A DNA stretch of 64,000 nucleotides, taken from assembly GCA_029987235.1 (NCBI GenBank), contig DALTWF010000005.1:6165-70164 (forward strand), in the 5' to 3' direction. This document shows positions 32,443 through 40,770 of the stretch, piece by piece (within the stretch, counting starts at the first letter, position 1; every line of letters begins with the position of its first letter). Under the pieces are notes generated by a model that worked only from the letters and a program-made list of their open reading frames with translations, ran no database searches and was not told where the DNA came from. The translations under genes were made by a program, and so were the position numbers. This stretch comes from Methanocorpusculum sp. Its GTDB lineage: Archaea > Halobacteriota > Methanomicrobia > Methanomicrobiales > Methanocorpusculaceae.

Positions 32443-33124
32443 AAACTGTATCATATGCGGAGACCCTCTCATTTATTCCGGTGAGACAAAAGAGGCGGTC
32501 TGTGAAATCTGCGGCCGGTCGTTTCCCACGAACACGGTCTGCTCCGCCGGGCATTTCGTCTGTGACGAATGCCATGCAAATCCAGGCACCGCGGTTTCAA
32601 CCCATGTCTGTCTGCACACGGATTCAAAGAACCCGGTTGCAATAGCACAAGAAATAATGGCAAATCCGGCTGTGCACATGCACGGACCCGAACATCATAT
32701 AATAGTGGGTCAGGCGCTTCTTGCCGCATACAAAAATGCAGGAGGAGAAGTAAATCTGCCCGCCGGTCTTACGGCAGTTGCCGCACGCGGGCGTCAGGTT
32801 CCAGGCGGCTTTTGCGGGCTTGCGGGAAACTGCGGGGCTGCGGTTTCTGCAGGTATTTTTCTCTCGGTCGCACTGCACACAACTCCTCTTTCCAAAGAAG
32901 CATGGGCGCTCGGTATGAAGCTGACCTCCCGCTGTCTTGCAAAAATTGCAGAATACGGCGGACCGCGGTGCTGCAAACGGGATTCGTTTACCGCCATTCT
33001 TGAAAGCACGGATTTCGTACGGGAACATCCCGGTATCGAAATGGAGATGCCGCAGCGGGTTGTCTGTACATTTTCCGAACGAAACGGGGAGTGTCTGAAG
33101 GAGAAATGTCCGTATTACAGATGA
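32432..33124 (+). CDS. DUF5714 cysteine-rich protein
   Basis: 230 residues. Starts with a zinc ribbon (CIICG...CEICG), then CSAGHFVCDECH, a central GGFCGLAGNCGAAVSAGIFLS segment, RCCKRD, and ends CPYYR. This matches the DUF5714 pattern found in methanogens, of unknown function. The start at 32432 overlaps arsR by 11 bases, so it belongs to the same regulated operon; a metal- or metalloid-linked role is plausible. Confidence 0.8.
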   Translation: MVSENCIICGDPLIYSGETKEAVCEICGRSFPTNTVCSAGHFVCDECHANPGTAVSTHVCLHTDSKNPVAIAQEIMANPAVHMHGPEHHIIVGQALLAAYKNAGGEVNLPAGLTAVAARGRQVPGGFCGLAGNCGAAVSAGIFLSVALHTTPLSKEAWALGMKLTSRCLAKIAEYGGPRCCKRDSFTAILESTDFVREHPGIEMEMPQRVVCTFSERNGECLKEKCPYYR

Positions 33125-33273
33125 GACTCCGGAGGGTGCATGTTTTTCCCGTCTAAAGTACAATACTATTCTGCGGGGCTGCAAATACGGGAAGTAGTCA
33201 TGCAGAATTCTCATTTGTTTCGCCGCCCCGCACTTTTTTGACCGGCTGCGTAAATAATAGTATAAAAAAAGGA
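33125..33273. other. Gap between convergent genes with inverted repeat
   Basis: 149 bases without a gene. GCGGGGC (about 33171-33177) and GCCCCGC (about 33222-33228) are reverse complements 46 bases apart, and the second is followed by ACTTTTTTG, so it may act as a terminator for the DUF5714 operon. Confidence 0.35.
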
Positions 33274-33645
33274 TTATTCTTCTTCTTTCTTCGGACGCTC
33301 GGGCTTCACATACGTGATTGCCACGGTTTCCACACCACGCTCGCCCACCGCTGCAGAAGCAGAATACTCATTGCCGAACGAAAGCGCCTTAAACTTGCAC
33401 AGTTCGACACACTGCAGACAGATAATACACCGGAACCGGTCAATCGTCCACGTCTTATTCGCCCGGTCAACCGTGATAGCCTGCGACGGACAGCGTTTCT
33501 GACAAAGTGAACATGACGTACACTTCGCCGGATCAACAATAATATGACCCCGCGTTGCATCAAACCTCTTGGCAGGCTCCGCAGGGAAACGGATGGTTGC
33601 CGGCTTTTTTGCAAACTGCTTTAAGATGGTCTTTAACATCTTCAT
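33274..33645 (-). CDS. echF: Ech hydrogenase subunit EchF (2[4Fe-4S] ferredoxin-like)
   Basis: 123 residues. CTSCSLCQKRCP and CIICLQCVELC are two CxxCxxCxxxC motifs for two [4Fe-4S] clusters. EchF accepts electrons from ferredoxin and passes them to EchC. ATG 33645 was chosen because MKMLKTILKQF is the conserved start; an upstream in-frame start lies in echE. Last gene of echABCDEF. Confidence 0.93.
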   Translation of the reverse strand: MKMLKTILKQFAKKPATIRFPAEPAKRFDATRGHIIVDPAKCTSCSLCQKRCPSQAITVDRANKTWTIDRFRCIICLQCVELCKFKALSFGNEYSASAAVGERGVETVAITYVKPERPKKEEE

Positions 33646-33649
33646 GCTA

Positions 33650-34732
33650 TCACCGCTCCATACAGCCGATACACGGATCAATTGTTAAGACAATCTGCGG
33701 AACATCGGCAAGCTCGCAGCCCGGCAGAATCTTGACCAGACTCGGCACATTCGTTAATGTCGGTGTACGAACCCTGAACTGCGTAAGATACTTCGTGCCG
33801 TTACCCTTCAGGTAATGCACAACCTCGCCTCTCGGCTGCTCGGACCGGCTGAAATACTCGCCGTCCGGATTTCCCTTGACCGCAACGGATACTTCGTCTC
33901 CTTCCGGCATATCGGAAATAATCCGGCGGATTAACTCAACAGACTGCAGAAGTTCCTTGCAGCGGACCTCAACACGGGCATAGCCGTCGCAGCCCTTTGC
34001 TGTAACCGGACGGAAGCCGAGGTCACCGTAGGCAAGATACTCATTTGTCCGCTGATCCATTGCAAGACCGCTTCCGCGTGCAACAGGTCCGACCGCGCCG
34101 AGCAGATAGGCGTCCTCTTTGGATAGCATACCTTTGCCCATAAGCCGTTTCTTCATGATGTGGTCGTTTAGGAAGACCTTGTTTAACTCGCGGATTTCAT
34201 CCTCGATACCGTCAAGGCGGCCGTCCATCTGGGTGAGGAAATCATCTGCAATATTGCGGCGTACGCCGCCGACCTTACAGACGCCCTGAATTACACGGCC
34301 GCCCGTGGTCGCTTCCATTTCGTCAAGAACCGATTCGCGAATCTTCCACGCATTGTAGAACAGACTCTCAAATCCGAGCGAATCGGCAAACAGACCGAGC
34401 CATAAAAGATGGCTGTGAATACGCGAGTATTCACCCCAGAGTGTTCTGAGATAGTTCGCCCGCTTCGGAATCTCAATACCCATCAGCCCTTCGATTCCCT
34501 GACAATAGGTCGACGAATGCGTGAAACTGCAGATACCGCAGATACGCTCCGCAAGATACACAAAATCCTGATACTCACGGCGGTCGACCAGACTTTCAAG
34601 ACCCCGGTGAACATAGCCGATGGATGGAATCGCCTCAACGACCTTCTCGTCTTCGAGAACAAGGTCAAGGTGAATCGGCTCGGGCAGAACCGGATGCTGA
34701 GGACCGAACGGAACAACAGTTCTTCCGGTCAT
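33650..34732 (-). CDS. echE: Ech hydrogenase large subunit EchE (NiFe)
   Basis: 360 residues. N-terminal RICGICSFTHSSTYCQGIE and C-terminal DPCIGCMER provide the four Ni-Fe ligating cysteines. The protein ends directly after that C-terminal motif, so no tail is present for a maturation protease to remove. Homologous to NuoD. It forms the hydrogen-activating site with the small subunit EchC. Overlaps echD by 4 bases. Confidence 0.95.
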   Translation of the reverse strand: MTGRTVVPFGPQHPVLPEPIHLDLVLEDEKVVEAIPSIGYVHRGLESLVDRREYQDFVYLAERICGICSFTHSSTYCQGIEGLMGIEIPKRANYLRTLWGEYSRIHSHLLWLGLFADSLGFESLFYNAWKIRESVLDEMEATTGGRVIQGVCKVGGVRRNIADDFLTQMDGRLDGIEDEIRELNKVFLNDHIMKKRLMGKGMLSKEDAYLLGAVGPVARGSGLAMDQRTNEYLAYGDLGFRPVTAKGCDGYARVEVRCKELLQSVELIRRIISDMPEGDEVSVAVKGNPDGEYFSRSEQPRGEVVHYLKGNGTKYLTQFRVRTPTLTNVPSLVKILPGCELADVPQIVLTIDPCIGCMER

Positions 34733-35112
34733 TTTGCCTCCTCCTTCTTCACTTTCGTCACCTTCGGCGCGGGGGCGTCAGTCTTTTTCTTAAACGGGAA
34801 CGGAACAGACGTTTTGATAAACGTGCCGCCGAAATCAAGCGTCATGCCCTCAAACGTAAATCCGTACAGGTCATGGATTTCATTTTCATAGACAAACGCA
34901 CCCGGATATGCAGGACCGATGGAAGGAATCTTCTCACCCTCGGCTGCATTTACCCGCGCGTGTACCACAGCACCGTCCTTGTCAAAGGAGTACGTGATGT
35001 CATAGCCCGGCTCTGCAGGCGTACAGGTTATAACAACAAGCCGGCAGCCATCTGATTTCATTTTTTCAGCCGTCTTTCTGATATTTCCTTTCGGAACAGA
35101 TGTTACATCCAT
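34729..35112 (-). CDS. echD: Ech hydrogenase subunit EchD (NuoC-like)
   Basis: 127 residues. FVYENEIHDLYGFTFEGM is the 30-kDa-subunit (NuoC) signature; the tail is Lys/Pro-rich. A structural subunit of the hydrophilic arm. Its ATG directly abuts the echC stop. Confidence 0.92.
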   Translation of the reverse strand: MDVTSVPKGNIRKTAEKMKSDGCRLVVITCTPAEPGYDITYSFDKDGAVVHARVNAAEGEKIPSIGPAYPGAFVYENEIHDLYGFTFEGMTLDFGGTFIKTSVPFPFKKKTDAPAPKVTKVKKEEAK

Positions 35113-35550
35113 TTATTTTCCCTCCTTGTCGCACTTGGCACGTTTTTCTTCTAAAACACCGATTGCCTTAACCACACCTTCTATCAGGGCTTCCGGTCTG
35201 ACAGAACATCCCGGGACATAGACATCCACCGGAATAATCGTGTCAACGCCGCCTGATACATTGTAGCAGTCGCGGAACACACCGCCCGAACAGGCGCAGA
35301 TTCCCACAGCCATGACCACTTTCGGCTCGGGAATCTGATCGTAGAGATTTTTCAGGACAACCTTGTTCTGCTCGTTTACGCTGCCCGTTACCACAAAAAT
35401 ATCGGCATGGGCAGGGTTTCCGGTATTTACGATACCGAACCGCTCCACATCGTAAAGCGGGGTTAATGCTGCAAGTATTTCAATATCGCATCCGTTGCAG
35501 CTGGATGCATTATAGTGCAGTAACCACGGGGATTTTGCTGCCGAACTCAT
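35113..35550 (-). CDS. echC: Ech hydrogenase small subunit EchC (NuoB-like)
   Basis: 145 residues. NASSCNGCDIEIL, GICACSGG and YVPGCSVRPEA supply the ligands of the single [4Fe-4S] cluster next to the NiFe site. ATG 35550 overlaps the echB stop (ATGA); a longer frame from 35586 lies inside echB. Confidence 0.94.
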   Translation of the reverse strand: MSSAAKSPWLLHYNASSCNGCDIEILAALTPLYDVERFGIVNTGNPAHADIFVVTGSVNEQNKVVLKNLYDQIPEPKVVMAVGICACSGGVFRDCYNVSGGVDTIIPVDVYVPGCSVRPEALIEGVVKAIGVLEEKRAKCDKEGK

Positions 35551-36434
35551 ATTATACCTCCTATCTGAAGAACGCCTATGACACACAGGTTAACGACACA
35601 AAGAATAATAGTGACTGCCCACAGGAACTTGACAGTCATCTTCCAGGTGACTCTTGGATATACATTGTCGATGATAATTTCAAGGAAGTAACAAAGCAGA
35701 GCAACAACGACGCCGATTGCAATCATCAGCGGGCTTCCTCCAAAGAAGAGCACAATCAGACCGAGCAGTAAAACGGTCTCGTACCAGTGGGCGATTTCCA
35801 CTCTGGCAAGTGTTCTGCCGGAAAGCGACGAGGTAACTCCTTTGACTAATTCCTGGTGCGCATGGTGCGAGGTCGAGATATCAAACGGTGATTTGCGCAT
35901 CTTTAAGGTCAGGATGGCAAACAGCGTTAAAAACACGCCCGGGAGATAGGCAATCGCCGGAAGTCCGGATGCGCAGAACATCTCGCTTACGGAGAATGTG
36001 CCAAAGATTGCAAAGAAACCTGCCGCAAGGAAAATCAGCAGCGGTTCTGCAATCATCACCGAGATTAACTCGCGTTCTGCACCGACATGGGAGTAGGGGG
36101 CGTTTGCCGCATATGCTGCGATAATAAGGAAGGTATGCGCAAGGGCAAGGGTGAATACGACCAGAAGGATGTTTCCGCCTGCACCAAATACCGCACCTGC
36201 TATTGCGATGAAGATAAGGTATCCTGCGGTCATAAATCCTTCAACAGGATTTGCAAACGCCTTTTCCTTGTGCCAGAGCTTGGACACATCATAGAACGGC
36301 TGAAGCAGGGGCGGGCCGACACGGGACTGCATTCTTGCAGTGATAATCCGGTCAAGTCCGGCAAGTAATCCTCCTAAGAGCGGCGCAATAACGAGGAAAG
36401 CAGCCGCACCGATTACGGCAAAGAGGTAGTTCAT
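35547..36434 (-). CDS. echB: Ech hydrogenase membrane subunit EchB (NuoH-like)
   Basis: 295 residues, about eight membrane helices. LDRIITARMQSRVGPPLLQPFYDVSK, cited in part as ARMQSRVGPPLLQPFYD, is the NuoH/EchB signature at the interface between hydrogenase arm and ion channel. ATG 36434 overlaps the echA stop codon. Confidence 0.94.
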   Translation of the reverse strand: MNYLFAVIGAAAFLVIAPLLGGLLAGLDRIITARMQSRVGPPLLQPFYDVSKLWHKEKAFANPVEGFMTAGYLIFIAIAGAVFGAGGNILLVVFTLALAHTFLIIAAYAANAPYSHVGAERELISVMIAEPLLIFLAAGFFAIFGTFSVSEMFCASGLPAIAYLPGVFLTLFAILTLKMRKSPFDISTSHHAHQELVKGVTSSLSGRTLARVEIAHWYETVLLLGLIVLFFGGSPLMIAIGVVVALLCYFLEIIIDNVYPRVTWKMTVKFLWAVTIILCVVNLCVIGVLQIGGII

Positions 36435-38368
36435 AACAGCACCCTCATGCATCCGACAATTATCATTGCGAGAATCAGCAGAATCGAGATAATCACGGAC
36501 GGCTTCATCAGAATCTTTTCACCGCAGTAATCTTCGAAGTAGTAGTTTGCGGCCTTTGCTTCTTTCCAGACGCCGAGACTGCCGAGGAATCTGCCCTCTT
36601 CATTTACCGCACGACCGCATAAATACGGCTTGAGACTGCGGCCGGATTTCGCTGCATAGATTGATGCATACACCAGAATGCCGAGCATTATGACAACTGC
36701 AACCCAGATTCCAACCGTATCCGCACCGAATACACCTGTTGTTCCCGCAGCAGAGCTGTAAATCCTTAAGAGATAGTTCTTAATGCCGAAGACATACACA
36801 AGCGGGAAGGAAATCATGGCCAAGATGACCAGAACACCGATGGATACAATCGGCGCTTTTTCCGAGGTGTGCAGTTCTGTCTTTTCCGCGGACGGTTTTG
36901 CCATTCTCATGTAGAGTTTGCCAAGCCATTTGGTCCAGAAAAAGACCGTAAATGCGCTGCCGAAACCGAGAAGCACGATGAAGACGAAGCCGAACGGGGC
37001 ATCAAGAAATGCTTCAAGTGCAGCCCATTTGGATATCAGCATACCGAACGGGGCTAAATACATGCCTGCAATACCGATTACCATCATGGAGGCAAGGAGC
37101 GGCTGGCGGGCTAAGAGTGCGTCCATGTCTTCAATGTCACGGCTGCCGATTTTGTGCTCGACTGCTCCGACACAGATGAAGAGAAGTGCTTTTGCCACTG
37201 CGTGGAAGATAATCAGGAAAATTGCCGCGGTTACCGCTGCAGGTGTTCCGATACCCGCACAGGCTACGATTAAGCCGAGGTTTGCAATGGTTGAATAGGC
37301 GAGTACTCTTTTTGCATTGCTCTGGGCAATGGCAAGAGCCGATGTTGCTGCAAAGGTAAACATGCCAACAAGGGCGAGAGCGATTCCGACCCAGCTCTGA
37401 CTAAACAGCGGGGCAAAGACGACCAGAAGGTAAACGCCTGCTTTCACCATTGTTGACGAGTGGAGAAGCGCGGATACCGGAGTTGGTGCGACCATGGCTG
37501 AAGTAAGCCAGGAGGAAAACGGCATTTGTGCTGCCTTGGTTAATCCTGCAATGGCTATCAGGGCAAGCGGCAGACCGAGTACGGTAACATTGTTATAGGA
37601 AAGCAGTGTCGGAATGTCAAGCAGATTTACCGAGGTATCTGCAAGGCATAAGGCGATTAACGCTCCCGTAAAGGCAATTCCGCCGATAAGATTCATCCAG
37701 ACCGCTCTAAAGGAGTTGGTGGTCGCTTCCGGCGTCTTTGAGTATCCGATTAAGAGGAACGAACAAAGCGTGGTGATTTCCCAGAAACAGATGAGGTACT
37801 GCAGGTTGCAGGTAAGCACAACGCCGAACATGGCAGACAGGAAGAGGAACAGAATGGCAAAGAAGAAGCGTTTTCTGTCCGGCACGTCTTTCTGGTGCTC
37901 ATGGTAGTCTTTCATGTAGCCGAGCGCATAGACGCAGATTAAGGTTCCGATTATGCCGATAATCAGCACCATAATGAGCGAAAGCTCGTTTATCATGAAT
38001 ATATTTTCAGCGGTGAACCTGTTGATTCCGGAAACTTCCAGGAATATGACAAGTACCGCCTGAATAACCGCAAGGACTGCCGGAAGTACACGTTTGTACT
38101 TAATGGCAAGTCCAAGGATAATAAGACCGATGACGAACTCTATTACGAACAAGAGTATCGGTACTGCCTCAAGGCCGGCGATTCCGCATACAATACTTCT
38201 TCCCCACGCAGTTACTGTGAGGAAGATGCTTGCAGCGATTATTATCACCGTGGCTGCAACCGTTATGAAGTTTCGTACCCCGTCCTGTCTGAAAATCGCC
38301 AGACAGAGCGCCGCCAAAAGCGGGAGGAACAGAAGCAGCATAATGGTAATAACTTCCTGTGTGATCAT
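36431..38368 (-). CDS. echA: Ech hydrogenase membrane subunit EchA (antiporter-like)
   Basis: 645 residues with more than fourteen membrane helices. Similar to NuoL/MrpA: LICFWEITTLCSFLLIGYSK and TKAAQMPFSSWLTSAMVAPTPVSALLHSST, cited in part, include the Lys and Glu residues that carry ions. It should pump H+ or Na+ as electrons move between ferredoxin and H2. ATG 38368 was chosen because a minus-strand TATA-like element at 38386-38393 suggests a nearly leaderless mRNA; 38413 and 38344 are alternatives. Confidence 0.92.
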   Translation of the reverse strand: MITQEVITIMLLLFLPLLAALCLAIFRQDGVRNFITVAATVIIIAASIFLTVTAWGRSIVCGIAGLEAVPILLFVIEFVIGLIILGLAIKYKRVLPAVLAVIQAVLVIFLEVSGINRFTAENIFMINELSLIMVLIIGIIGTLICVYALGYMKDYHEHQKDVPDRKRFFFAILFLFLSAMFGVVLTCNLQYLICFWEITTLCSFLLIGYSKTPEATTNSFRAVWMNLIGGIAFTGALIALCLADTSVNLLDIPTLLSYNNVTVLGLPLALIAIAGLTKAAQMPFSSWLTSAMVAPTPVSALLHSSTMVKAGVYLLVVFAPLFSQSWVGIALALVGMFTFAATSALAIAQSNAKRVLAYSTIANLGLIVACAGIGTPAAVTAAIFLIIFHAVAKALLFICVGAVEHKIGSRDIEDMDALLARQPLLASMMVIGIAGMYLAPFGMLISKWAALEAFLDAPFGFVFIVLLGFGSAFTVFFWTKWLGKLYMRMAKPSAEKTELHTSEKAPIVSIGVLVILAMISFPLVYVFGIKNYLLRIYSSAAGTTGVFGADTVGIWVAVVIMLGILVYASIYAAKSGRSLKPYLCGRAVNEEGRFLGSLGVWKEAKAANYYFEDYCGEKILMKPSVIISILLILAMIIVGCMRVLL

Positions 38369-38461
38369 AGTATCACTTATATAATAATATAGACATCTGT
38401 CATTATAAATCATTAAGGTTGAAGATTGTCAGAAGTGAAAAAAGCAGGAGGGTTCAAAAAA

Positions 38462-38656
38462 TTATTCTTCGTACTGGAAAACGTCTTCCACGCCTACGCC
38501 AAACCGCCGGGCGATTTTGAACGCCAGGTCAAGCGAGGGGTCGTACTTTCCTTTTTCAATGGCAAGAATCGTCTGCCGTGTGACGCCGAGCGACTGGGCT
38601 AAGGCATCCTGTGTCAGGTCGTTCATTGCCCGGTAGACTTTTATCTTATTCTTCAT
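38462..38656 (-). CDS. Small XRE-type helix-turn-helix regulator
   Basis: 64 residues: KNKIKVYRAMNDLTQDALAQSLGVTRQTILAIEKGKYDPS, given here in part as LTQDALAQSLGVTRQTILAI, is a compact Cro/XRE HTH of the YozG type. Start 38656 overlaps the DUF2178 gene by 11 bases. Such one-domain HTH proteins commonly pair with small DUF2178 or similar membrane proteins; the pair may form a self-regulated unit. Confidence 0.88.
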   Translation of the reverse strand: MKNKIKVYRAMNDLTQDALAQSLGVTRQTILAIEKGKYDPSLDLAFKIARRFGVGVEDVFQYEE

Positions 38657-39116
38657 CCTCCTCACCTTCGTCATCGGAGACACCGTACTTTTTCGTGTAG
38701 TAGATGCGGAACCCGACGTAAATGAATACTACTGCTGCAAGAAGGGCAATTTCTATCAGCGCGAACTGACCAAGCTGTGTCAGGGGAATGGTCGGCGGCG
38801 GATGGAAATGCGGCATGGGACCAAACATCATCGGAGGCATGGAAAATGCATAGACGGCGACCGCAAGATTTCCTGCAATAAGGAGGACAGCGCCCGTTTT
38901 CAGCGTTGCTGCGCCCGTTTTCATGTCAATTAAAATCTGGCGCTCGTCGATGAGTTTGTCTGAAATCCTCTTGTAGAGGAAAAAAACCAGGGCGGCTGCG
39001 ATAACAAAAGCCGCGCAGACAATCCACGGCATGCGAAGTTCCATGGATACGTAGAACAATGCTACCAGTATCAGCCCTAAAAACCCGCAAATGAGATAGA
39101 ATATATTCCGTTTCAT
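38646..39116 (-). CDS. DUF2178-type membrane protein
   Basis: 156 residues with four hydrophobic helices (two near the N-terminus, two after residue 70), a central cytoplasmic DERQILIDMKTGAATL motif typical of the DUF2178 family, and an acidic tail (DDEGEEDEE). Cotranscribed with the HTH gene. Function unknown. Confidence 0.82.
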   Translation of the reverse strand: MKRNIFYLICGFLGLILVALFYVSMELRMPWIVCAAFVIAAALVFFLYKRISDKLIDERQILIDMKTGAATLKTGAVLLIAGNLAVAVYAFSMPPMMFGPMPHFHPPPTIPLTQLGQFALIEIALLAAVVFIYVGFRIYYTKKYGVSDDEGEEDEE

Positions 39117-39411
39117 AATAATACCTGTGTATCTGTGTTTTTTCCTGCACGGAGTTTTGCCCGCGATGCTGCTTTTGCGGGCAAAATCCGCGCTATTGTG
39201 ATGCGTATATATGAAGAAAACTGCCTGTTATTCTTTGCGTTTTGCTGCTGTGTGATACAGGATTACTCCTGTACCACTAAAGTATTTGACTTATTGTAAT
39301 TTATACTTTCCGTTTGTTCGTGTTAAAATAACATTTTGTAACTTCAAATCAAACAAAATGTTAATATATTTTTACATCATACAAATATGCATGCAAGAGC
39401 AGGAGAGAAAA
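39117..39411. promoter_or_regulatory. Structured control region between DUF2178 and VTC genes
   Basis: 295 bases without a gene, with three inverted repeats. TTTTGCCCGC (39155-39164) / GCGGGCAAAA (39177-39186), loop 12. TACAGGA (39256-39262) / TCCTGTA (39267-39273), loop TTAC, extended by GTG/CAC. TAACATTTTGT (39329-39339) / ACAAAATGTTA (39353-39363), spacer 13. The last abuts the A/T box TTAATATATTTTT at 39361-39373, probably the VTC promoter, so it may be an operator. Confidence 0.6.
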
Positions 39412-40086
39412 ATGAAGTTCAGGCATGAACTGAAATACTACCTAAGCTATGCTGACTATCTGGTGATAAAAAGCCGGCTTCGTCAGATTGCATCATCCGA
39501 TTCCCATGCGGGACCGGATGGAAAATACAGAATACGCAGTCTGTATTTTGAAACGCCCAATGACAAAATCTTAAATGAAAAACTCTACGGTGTAGGCGAA
39601 CGCGAAAAATTCCGCATCCGGCTTTACGACAACAAAGATGATTTCATCCGGCTTGAAAAGAAGATGAAAATCGTCAATGCAACCTCCAAAATCTCATGTC
39701 CGGTAACCCGGGCGGAGGTGGAGAAAATTATCGCAGGCGATATCGACTGGATGGCAGACTCAGACCGTGCTTTGCTCATGGAACTTTATACCAAAATGAG
39801 ATATCTGCAGCTTTCTCCGCGGACTATTGTCGATTATGACCGGGAAACATTCATTTATGCGCCGGGAAATGTGCGTGTCACGCTTGACACAAATATCAGG
39901 ACCGGTGTGTCGTCAACTGACATCTTTAACAAAAATCTCCCGCTTGTACGTGCAAACGAGCAGGTGTTTTTAATGGAGGTCAAATACGACAACTTCCTTC
40001 CGTCAATCATTAAAGAATTAGTACAGCTTCCAAACAGAAGAGTTACCGCATTTTCCAAATATGCGGTCGCAAGAGTATTCGGATAA
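39412..40086 (+). CDS. VTC-domain protein (polyphosphate polymerase family)
   Basis: 224 residues. FRHELKYYLS at the start, RIRSLYFETPND, KFRIRLYD, LEKK and MEVKYD at the end form the basic tunnel of the VTC/CYTH triphosphate tunnel fold. Yeast Vtc4 makes polyphosphate with this domain. ATG 39412 was chosen for the GGAGAG 5 bases upstream; 39391 is possible. It forms a three-gene module with a DUF4956 membrane protein and a CotH kinase. Confidence 0.87.
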   Translation: MKFRHELKYYLSYADYLVIKSRLRQIASSDSHAGPDGKYRIRSLYFETPNDKILNEKLYGVGEREKFRIRLYDNKDDFIRLEKKMKIVNATSKISCPVTRAEVEKIIAGDIDWMADSDRALLMELYTKMRYLQLSPRTIVDYDRETFIYAPGNVRVTLDTNIRTGVSSTDIFNKNLPLVRANEQVFLMEVKYDNFLPSIIKELVQLPNRRVTAFSKYAVARVFG

Positions 40087-40092
40087 TAATTT

Positions 40093-40770
40093 ATGACACT
40101 CACATTCAATGATATCTTATCCTCTAACATTTTAGACAATGTCAGAGAATTTTCAGCTACCGATATGGTAATCTGTATGGCCTTAGCCCTTGTTATAGGT
40201 CTGTTCATCCTGTTCGTTTATAAAAAATGCTTCAGCGGCGTAATGTATTCTTCGGGCTTTGCAATTTCGTTAATCGCAATGACGCTGATTACGTCGATGA
40301 TTATTCTTGCAATCGGTTCCAACATCATCCTGTCTTTAGGTATGGTCGGCGCATTATCGATTGTCAGATTCCGTTCCGCAGTAAAAGACCCGATGGATAT
40401 TGTGTATCTGTTCTGGGCAATTTCTGCAGGTATCGTTTTAGGCGCGGGTCTTCTTCCGCTCGCGGTCTTCGGTTCACTCTTCATCGGCATTGTTTTGTAC
40501 ATCTTCTCAATCAAGAAGCCGATTGACAAGCCGTACATCTTAATTGTGGACTGTGACAATGAAAACACGGAAAACGAGGTCGGCAAGGTCCTTAAGGAGT
40601 CTGTGAAAAAGCAGGTTCTGCGCTCAAAGACGATGAATCCGGATGCAATCGAACTTACTATCGAAGTCAGACTTCCGAAGATGGAAAACGGTTTTGTTAA
40701 CAGGGTTTCTGCAATTCCAGGTGTAAGCAAGGCGGTTTTAGTCAGTTACAACGGGGAATACATGACATAA
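40093..40770 (+). CDS. DUF4956 membrane protein
   Basis: 225 residues. Four hydrophobic segments in the first 140 residues, with LSLGMVGALSIVRFRSAVKDP in part as GALSIVRFRSAVKDP as the conserved loop of DUF4956, then a soluble C-terminal ferredoxin-like domain of about 80 residues. Proteins of this family are regularly found between VTC and CotH genes. Its last base is shared with the CotH start (TAATG). Confidence 0.87.
   Translation: MTLTFNDILSSNILDNVREFSATDMVICMALALVIGLFILFVYKKCFSGVMYSSGFAISLIAMTLITSMIILAIGSNIILSLGMVGALSIVRFRSAVKDPMDIVYLFWAISAGIVLGAGLLPLAVFGSLFIGIVLYIFSIKKPIDKPYILIVDCDNENTENEVGKVLKESVKKQVLRSKTMNPDAIELTIEVRLPKMENGFVNRVSAIPGVSKAVLVSYNGEYMT

Noticed and set aside
32469..32729. 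Antisense ORFs across the DUF5714 gene
   Set aside because: Several short minus-strand frames, all shadows of a gene with strong overlap-coupling to arsR.
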